Assembly: GCA_025642065.1 (NCBI GenBank)
Contig: JAODUP010000323.1
Coordinates: 132,501 to 196,500 of the forward strand
Source: Paralvinella palmiformis
Taxonomy: Eukaryota; Annelida; Polychaeta; Terebellida; Alvinellidae
Length of the DNA stretch: 64,000 nucleotides
Direction of reading: 5' to 3'
The translations under genes and the position numbers were made by a program. Within the stretch, counting starts at the first letter, position 1; each line of letters begins with the position of its first letter. Of this stretch, positions 57,901 through 64,000 are shown piece after piece. The notes beneath the pieces are model-generated. The model did no database searches, was not told the DNA's origin, and was given only the letters and a program-made list of their open reading frames with translations.

Positions 57901-58989
57901 GTTGCCTCTTTGTCGGCTACTGAGATGTTACTTCGTATTTAACTATGAGTTGTTATTTACCAGCTTAGTTACGTGTATACAGTTTCCAAAAGCAATACTT
58001 GTTCATGATGACGAAGATTTGGATACTCCAGTAGGTCATGACGTCAAACAAATAGAGCTATGATTAATTTGACTGATGCATTAAAATGACTATTATTTAA
58101 AGGACTATTAATAAATATATTTTTAAAATGACCCAAACACTAATAGTAGAGTCGCTATGGCGCGGTTAGTTAGAGCACATCCAGACTCCGGAGCTGCAGC
58201 GCTGTCATGTGGCGATTGGTTCACTCAGCCATAAATGAGAACCTGACAGGACGTGATTGCTATGTGTCTGAGTAATGCCTATACTGGCAGCATGCGTTAT
58301 ATGTTCCCTTGGGAGTTGAGATGTGATGGATTGGAACAGGGATAATAATACTGTAGTTGTAAAGCGTCTTAGAATAAGAGCAGCTATCTAGCTGGATAAG
58401 GTGCTATACAAATATCACGTATTATTATTATTAATTACTAATTACTAATGGTTATGAATCCTCACATTTTCACCCAAAAAGAATGTACCATTGACTGACT
58501 AAATTTTTTATTTTATTACCTTTATAGTAATAAGATAATTAAATTAAATTTACAAAATAATAAATCACACCTGAAGGCTATTTTCTGTGATAGTGATTTG
58601 TTTACCTTGTTTAAGAAGTGAATATGTGATTTTATTTGTTTATATTTTCATCCTGATGGCAGATTTCTGCCGGATGAAGTCGGTTCTTTATAAGCCTGGA
58701 ATACCACAAAATATATGATCGAAGGGTGCTCTAAGTCCAGATTATTCTTCCTGCAGTGACAGTGACATAATGGCATGTGACCGTAGTGGTTAAATCTGTG
58801 TTGATTGTGGCTGACGATGTACAGTGTCATATCAGTGTGTGTGGGGGGGGAAATGGATGGGTGAAGGGGTCGTTTTTTGCTGCTCTGACTTGTTTGATGA
58901 GAAAATGAAATGACATTTCCCCGTGTAATATATGTTGAAGCTTATATTAAATTACTAGATTTCGTGTGTGTGTGTGTTGTTATCTATCT

Positions 58990-59066
<77 letters not shown>

Positions 59067-60069
59067 TTACCAATCTTGAGTAGGTTTATGGTGAAATTGG
59101 TTTGGAGTACTTGGCGATTTATCCCCAGTAAATAATACACTTGTACTAACTAACTCACTAACTGAGTGTGTAATAATAATAAGACTCTGCACTGCGTTTA
59201 ATAGGACTATATATTTGTTACTATAGTTAGGCTTAAAACCAACAATGACAGATATACCATTAGACAGACAGAGAGGGGAGGGGGTTGGCAGGCATGAGAG
59301 GGGAGGAATGGGTCGGATGGGGTGAAAACAGGACAGTCAGACTGTCATATAGTCAGGCAAACCCTCGACACAGACATACACAGACAGATAGAAAAATAAC
59401 CCCATACACACATTTACCAAGAGAGAGAGAGAGAGACTTAGAACATTTTATATAGAGATATCAAGTATTTTGAGCCCATAATTTTCTTTTTGTTTCATAT
59501 CTACAGTCTAACTGTATACATTCTTTACTCACATATCAAGTCTAGTTTTATCTCGTATTTATAACATTCAGATAATTCTATTTTATGTGTGCTATCTTCT
59601 GTTTTAAGCATAGATAGCTAAAGTGGTTTAAAAAGTTTGAAACATGTTTATTATCGTTTTTGAATTTTTACTAATTTATATTATAATGTGAATCCTCTAT
59701 TTGATAAGCATAGGTGAGTTTTTTATGACAACTGTTCTATCAATATGAAATTGAATCTGTTTGATTTAATTATATTAGGAAAACTTTCTTATCAACTTCT
59801 TGTGTTGCGAATGATATCTGATTGGTTTTAAATGGCAGATTTCTGACGTTCTGTTCCGCGTTTTATAGGAATTTTATGAGCCATTTATGTGGTTATTCAG
59901 CATCTTATATCATAACATTTGGATATCACATGATTCTAGTTTTACATTGATTTTTATTTCAGAGAGGCTCTGATACGCCGAGAACGCATTCTGGTGTCGG
60001 ATTTGAATCCTGCAGATCCAATATCTGGACTTATTAATTTCAATCCAGAAGCCACCACTAGAAGGAAAG
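47721..60069 (+). CDS. PDE2A: cGMP-stimulated phosphodiesterase 2A, N-terminal part (runs off right edge)
   Basis: PDE2A hydrolyses cAMP and cGMP and is activated by cGMP binding to its GAF-B domain. Four in-phase exons: 47721-47777, 55553-55642, 56562-56656, 59963-60069, giving 117 residues before the window ends. The joined peptide SMLQ|DAILWLSAVI, EDAMKNALEVILP, VVYLLSQESQELV, HVLPKEGLSSEALI and ILVSDLNP follow, block by block, the vertebrate PDE2A N-terminal region (LQDALLSLGSVI, VKEALSAVLP, YLLDGESQLV, ELPQEGKVREAI). That region precedes GAF-A. GAF-A, GAF-B and the HD-type catalytic domain must lie beyond 64000. Two start codons are possible: 47721 or, in frame, 47691, which follows a stop at 47688. 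The introns are 7.8, 0.9 and 3.3 kb. Confidence 0.9.
47883..48038 (+). repeat. Main-family SINE with internal deletion, PDE2A intron 1
   Basis: Almost canonical head (GGCGCCTCCGTGGTCTAGCG) and tail, but about 45 bases between ATATCTGAAGG and CGCTCGGCCC are missing compared with other copies. Confidence 0.9.
48040..51380. other. PDE2A intron 1, left part
   Basis: GC-richer than most of the window (about 48200-51000), with many short open frames but no recognisable exon. A CTCF-like CCACCGGAGAGGGCGCT lies near 49841-49857. Nothing else is supported. Confidence 0.4.
49839..49857 (+). promoter_or_regulatory. CTCF-like motif
   Basis: GGAGAGGGCGCTGATGG contains the AGRKGGCRS core (AGAGGGCGC), with about 12 of 15 positions matching. 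Confidence 0.25.
51381..51461. repeat. (CA)n microsatellite
   Basis: About 40 uninterrupted CA units. Confidence 0.97.
51685..51774. repeat. (CAGA)n microsatellite
   Basis: About 22 CAGA units, followed by CAGG, CAGA and CAAA variants to about 51821. Confidence 0.97.
51829..51880. repeat. (CA)n(TA)n compound microsatellite
   Basis: About 8 CA units then about 17 TA units; with the CAGA and CA tracts this makes a 500-base simple-repeat cluster in PDE2A intron 1. Confidence 0.95.
53219..53406 (+). repeat. Main-family SINE
   Basis: GACGCCTCCATGGTCCAGTTGG head (A box TGGTCCAGTTGGTAGCGC), B box GTTCGAATCTC, complete body and (ATC)n tail. Confidence 0.9.
53814..53996 (+). repeat. Main-family SINE
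   Basis: GGGGCGCCTCCGTGGTCTAG head and intact body, with a short tail (CATCAATCAT). Same strand as the copy about 400 bases upstream. Confidence 0.9.
54827..54901. repeat. (CA)n microsatellite
   Basis: About 37 CA units in PDE2A intron 1. Confidence 0.97.
55553..55642 (+). CDS. PDE2A: PDE2A exon 2
   Basis: Thirty codons, DAILWLSAVISYEQLEDAMK then NALEVILPNA; phase 0 at both ends. Acceptor TTTCAG, donor GCG|GTATGT. Confidence 0.93.
55785..55980 (+). repeat. tRNA-headed SINE-like element in PDE2A intron 2
   Basis: CCTTAGTGCAGTTGGTAGAGCAC is a good tRNA 5' half with A box, and GATTGAATTCC lies at B-box distance. The body does not match either other family. Confidence 0.55.
56562..56656 (+). 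CDS. PDE2A: PDE2A exon 3
   Basis: GDAVVYLLSQESQELVTTHG then LVHVLPKEGLS plus two bases. Acceptor TTTGCAG, donor TC|GTAAGT. Confidence 0.93.
57156..57410 (-). repeat. Possible SINE-like repeat in PDE2A intron 3
   Basis: The minus strand has GGGATTGAGTCCCCTGAG, a B-box-like site, and the end carries GAGTCAGTGAGTGAATGAGT, a common repeat edge. The boundaries are uncertain. Confidence 0.3.
58148..58435 (+). repeat. SINE of second family, copy 2
   Basis: A box GCGGTTAGTTAGAGCAC, body with CTGTCATGTGGCGATTGG, CTTGGGAGTTGAGATGTG and AGCAGCTATCTAGCTGG, then GTGCTATACAAAT and an (ATT)n tail. Aligns with the inverse of 31448-31742. Confidence 0.78.
58994..59062. repeat. (TC)n(TA)n compound microsatellite
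   Basis: About 15 TC units then about 19 TA units in PDE2A intron 3. Confidence 0.97.
59963..60069 (+). CDS. PDE2A: PDE2A exon 4
   Basis: SEALIRRERILVSDLNPADP then ISGLINFNPEATTRRK plus one base. Acceptor TTTCAG, donor AAAG|GTATGT. The next exon must start in phase 1 and was not found up to 64000. Confidence 0.92.
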
Positions 60070-60205
60070 GTATGTATCTGGTCTCTTTAATCCGTGCGAG
60101 TCACCAAGTAAATGCTGTGTTTTACATTTTACCCCCTAAATTGTCGGTCTTGTGAAAATTAACCTGCTGCAATTACATTTGATAATAATGTGTCATCGCT
60201 TAGTG

Positions 60206-60368
60206 TGGTGGTTCTCAATACCATCTTCCCAGACAGTCACCATAATGCCCTACCACCCACATGTATCATAGCAATAATGCCTTGACAGCCACATGTATCA
60301 TAACAATTTGTTCTAGACAATTGCAAACAGCGCCCCGCGGGCGTACGGGTCCAGTTTGAGAACCACTG
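60206..60368. mobile_element. hAT-like MITE
   Basis: Inverted ends TGGTGGTTCTCAA and TTGAGAACCACTG (CAGNGGTTCTCAA is typical of hAT elements) enclose 163 bases containing a duplicated CCACATGTATCATA. I could not settle an 8-base target duplication. It lies just after PDE2A exon 4. Confidence 0.7.
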
Positions 60369-60888
60369 CTCTACTAGGGATACACCCCCCTCTCTCTCTC
60401 TAATAATCTAACAGTCTAACAGAATGATGGTTATTTACATTCAACATCAGTTTCCGTTTTCAGCATTTTAAGTTGCTAAACCCTTATTTTCCTAACTATA
60501 AAGTTCTTTAGTATACCACTTGATTGTCAAGGGAAGATAGTGATGTGTCTTCCCCCTGTCGTCGCAACACTCTCAGTTAGACGGAGATGGTGTGTCCACT
60601 TCTGGATTTTTTGTTACCGTAGCTGTCCCCGAGCTTCCCTTATTGTTTCGTTATTAAGCCAATATCTTGGACTTCTTTGTAGCCTACCTCAGAACTTGCT
60701 AACCTTCTTGTTGTCAAAGCGTTCCAAGTTCGCTAATCACCTCGATTCTTTCCGTGTTAGTGCGTGCATTTGTGAAGATTCCTCCGGAGCACGTCATTAT
60801 GGAACGAGTTCTGGTAAAGTGGCCATTGCGTAGTTGGGTATAATAACCAAGAGATCAGGTGGAATGCATATTTCAGTCAGACATGGCC

Positions 60889-60962
60889 GAGCTGGCACCT
60901 CTGTACATAATAATCTCGATATTTAGAGCTGGCACCTCTGTACATAATAATCTAGATATTTA
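60889..60962 (+). repeat. 37-bp tandem duplication
   Basis: Two adjacent 37-base units beginning GAGCTGGCACCTCTGTAC, differing at one base (C/A). Confidence 0.97.
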
Positions 60963-62772
60963 GACGGAGCATTTGTGCCGACCATAAACACAGTCAGAGC
61001 GGCTACACTCAGTGTTACCGTTCGTCCCATGGGATAGCATCACAAAAGGCGGCAGCAACGGCTCTGACGTGCCTCTATTCTACGATCGGCTTTTGTTCGT
61101 GTAAATAATAGAAGCTAATAACGAAATACACCGCCATATAGTGTCACGACATAGGTACGGCAGCGGACTGGGGCCGTACTTTATGGGAAATACAGTCAAC
61201 GGGGAGCAATCTGTCCGGATGGATATCCAGTCGTGCCAAGAAGGCTGTTGAAAGTCTGTTCTACACACGCAGTCTTGGCTGTAGTGAGGCCAATGGCTTG
61301 TCCTTGGGAGGTTCCGTTATGTTGTACATTGGCGTGATATGTTAACGTGGTTTTTATAAATGGGGCGTCATTGGTTTGGTTATTAGCTGGGCCATTTCTC
61401 CAATGTGGGCGACGCCGTGTGGAAGTAATGGAAGGCTGACAGCAACAGATGTGGTGGTAGTTTTAATAAATTTATTTCATTGTTCGTATAGAATAGTTCC
61501 CAGTTCGGTGGTGCCTTTACGTTAAATATGACGTAAACGATGTGGATCAGATGGTGGGCAAATGGTTTTAGCCGAAATTTCCCTACGTTATAGTGAAACA
61601 CATTCCCTTCAAACTGGGTAAATATTCCCCTGTTACGGCCAGATTTTAAGGGTTCGATTTCAATGGATAGTATCCCGTGTTCGATTTTCTCCATTTCCGC
61701 ATTCGCCTCAGCAGATCGGACATCACATCATCATTTGAATGGGTAATACTACGTCAGTTGGCAGCCGAATGGATCCGTGTGAGAGGATTCCGTGATGGAT
61801 GATGACATAGCTAGGCTGGAGATAGTGAGGGAATTCTCGTTAGATGACGCCATAAACGGTGAGGCGGTTATATAACCGTTCTCCATTAATCATCCCATTA
61901 GCGAGCGTACACACCGCTCCAGATTTCGACAGCCCATTATTAATGTACACACCAGAATAAGGCAGCCCGCTTTTCCATATTTATGAGGCCAGCTTCAGAT
62001 GGTTACAGTGTACTCGGTAATGGATTCATACCGAAGTCCGATATGTGCTTTGTGTTATAATAATTCATTAATCACTCGTAGACGTCGGACGCTCGTCCCA
62101 GGTTCTCTCCAATGTGGTGTCTGTCTCTTTTGATGGGGAGAAATCAAACGTTTTGTTTTAGAGGAGGGGGGGTGTCCGTTACCGTCACCTAACAGCGAAC
62201 ATCCGTCAAATGATTCCCTCTTTCTCATCGGATTTGGTTTGGTGTTGTGTTGTTTTAGGTAAGCGGGCCACTGTGTTTTGATTAAATACCTGACAATCAT
62301 AAAGATGGTGGTAGATAATGACTGATAGGGTTTGTTTGTTTGATGTTGTTGTTGTTGTGATCGTCGTCCAGTATGACTTAGTGTGCCGTAATAACAACAA
62401 TAAGCATCTCTCCAAACCACTTCAATAATTATATTTGTCGATGAGAGACAATCAAAGCTATATTAAAAAGGACTGATCTTATTATTTATTTATTATTATT
62501 ATTACCATTATAATTTTTTGTATTACCGACATTAATATCTTTTTTAAACTATCTATTTATTTCTTTACCTACATGCCGCTATTGTGTAAATATTATTTGA
62601 TTGTTTTACTGTGGATAATTTTTGTTTGTTTTATGTTCTAGGAGGTAAACTCACATATGGTTTCTTCTTGTTATAAGTTTCCCGAACTTCCAAATTCTGA
62701 TCTATAATCTCTTCGTTTGTTTGTTGAAACCTACGTCTAATGGGGAAATGTAAAACAAAGCATTGACGTCAT

Positions 62773-62773
<1 letters not shown>

Positions 62774-62803
<30 letters not shown>
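62774..62803. repeat. (TG)n microsatellite
   Basis: About 15 TG units. Confidence 0.95.
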
Positions 62804-62808
<5 letters not shown>

Positions 62809-63108
62809 AATTTATAGGACACTGCTTGAATTCATCAAGTGTTATTGGTAAATATATATATATATATATATCGCTTTATGTATAACATGTAAATGAATCA
62901 CATACATACACATACATACACACATACGTACACGCACATACGTACACGCACACAACATAAAGTATGTCGAAATGAAACTAAAGACAGAAGATCTTCTTTA
63001 TGTCCTAATTAATTTAGTATTCTCACTTTGTTAATAAGAGAATATTTATAAAATGATCTACCATTTGATTTAACAGTCTCAAGGATTTTGTAACAAATAA
63101 TAAAGCTA

Positions 63109-63109
<1 letters not shown>

Positions 63110-63157
<48 letters not shown>
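63110..63157. repeat. (TA)n microsatellite
   Basis: About 23 TA units. Confidence 0.95.
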
Positions 63158-63159
<2 letters not shown>

Positions 63160-63462
63160 TAAAGATACAGCTATGACTTACAGTGACTTCTCTGTTATAT
63201 AACAGATGAAGTAATTTCCTTTTTGTTATTGCTTTTATCAGCACAGACCAAATTTGTCCTTCCATATCTTGACGCTGTCACCGTTCTTTATATTAATGCC
63301 ATCCAGTTATGTAGAGATTAGCAAGATAATCTTTTATAATCCGGATGATTCGTGATTAGATAGCGCCAGATATATTCACATCCCTGTTTTCTTCTTGCAA
63401 CAATGTCCTTATAGTTTCTTGTTGTTAGCTTCATAATGATCTCGCCAGGCTTGTATAAAACG

Positions 63463-63532
63463 TGCATGTGTGTGTGCGCACATGTGTGTGTGCGCACGTG
63501 TGTGTGTGTGCGCACGTGTGTGTGCGTGCGTC
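63463..63532. repeat. TG/CGCA alternating minisatellite
   Basis: Four units of GTGTGTG..CGCACGT with a period of about 16-20; almost entirely alternating purine-pyrimidine. Confidence 0.85.
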
Positions 63533-64000
63533 TGTGACAATAATCAGCTGTGTCCTTTACATCCATGTGAGCAGTGTTGATATTTTCATGTGATAAATGT
63601 TGATGCAGTTTCCTATTAAAATTCGATAATTCTGATGCTCTCTGTGTACTGACCATTGTCTATTATTGTTGCTACCTGTCCAGGAATGCCACTTTGTTGT
63701 TTCAAGTTTCGTCTTAGCCAGAGGCAGAGGGGTAACTATCACAGGTGTTCGTGTCGTGTCGTGTGTGTGTGTGTGTGTGTGTATGTGTGTGTGTTTGTCT
63801 AACCCTTTCTCTGTCTACTTAAGTATCTCTACCGTGAAAGTTTTTCGAGTTTTCGTTTCGTTTAACTAGCAGATTTATCGTTTGTTTTTGCCTATTCCTG
63901 CCTCCCATCTCCCAACCGTAACACGTCAACAATGGCGAACTCTTCATCAATATATACATATGAGATGTTTGCATGTTGATGTTCTCTCTATCATTCTCTT

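Larger units (their letters stand above)
60970..64000. other. PDE2A intron 4, no exon found
   Basis: The GC-richer part (about 61000-62100) has open frames without family resemblance (e.g. 103-codon minus frame at 61383). The rest is simple repeat and AT-rich DNA. The next PDE2A exon is presumably beyond the window. Confidence 0.45.

Noticed and set aside
61383..61694. 103-codon minus frame as a gene nested in PDE2A
   Set aside because: No homology or domain pattern; expected by chance in a GC-richer stretch.

Overview
This is an intron- and repeat-rich piece of an animal nuclear genome. It is AT-rich, the genes are split by GT-AG introns, and it holds dense microsatellites and many short interspersed elements. 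I read exons by joining splice sites in phase and comparing the predicted protein with families I know. The gene set (microsomal epoxide hydrolase, PPP1R36, PDE2A) is bilaterian. The repeat load would fit a marine invertebrate such as a mollusc, but the species cannot be named from sequence alone.

Layout. 1-4001: repeats and a CpG-richer patch, with no convincing gene. 4002-8903 (minus): a complete seven-exon microsomal epoxide hydrolase (EPHX1 type, 459 residues, N-terminal membrane anchor, alpha/beta-hydrolase catalytic residues). 8904-15597: divergent intergenic space with a decayed LINE (RNase H end). 15598-24523 (plus): a complete 17-exon PPP1R36-like gene (448 residues), followed by an AATAAA signal. 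24524-47690: about 23 kb with no gene that I can prove. It holds a dead reverse transcriptase fragment, several SINEs, a foldback-type element near 32.2-34.8 kb, a promoter-like stretch with a possible 24-nt first coding exon at 30500-30523, and GC-richer patches. 47721-60069 (plus): the first four coding exons of PDE2A, which runs off the right edge; its introns hold SINEs, microsatellites and a hAT-like MITE.

The three genes are not an operon and have no obvious shared pathway. EPHX1 detoxifies epoxides at the ER. PPP1R36 is a regulatory subunit of protein phosphatase 1. PDE2A hydrolyses cyclic nucleotides and is stimulated by cGMP. EPHX1 and PPP1R36 are head-to-head, with 6.7 kb between start codons.

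Mobile DNA dominates the rest. The main family is a tRNA-derived SINE with Pol III A and B boxes, a conserved central domain and an (ATC)n tail; at least fourteen copies or fragments lie on both strands. Two other tRNA-headed families, two MITE families, two LINE fragments and an inverted GGGGCGA-type repeat are also visible. I found no CRISPR array, rRNA or true tRNA gene. The best leads are the Asp at the EPHX1 charge-relay position, the PPP1R36 splice acceptor formed by the end of a (TA)n microsatellite, the possible extra first exon at 30.5 kb, and the undescribed repeat structures.
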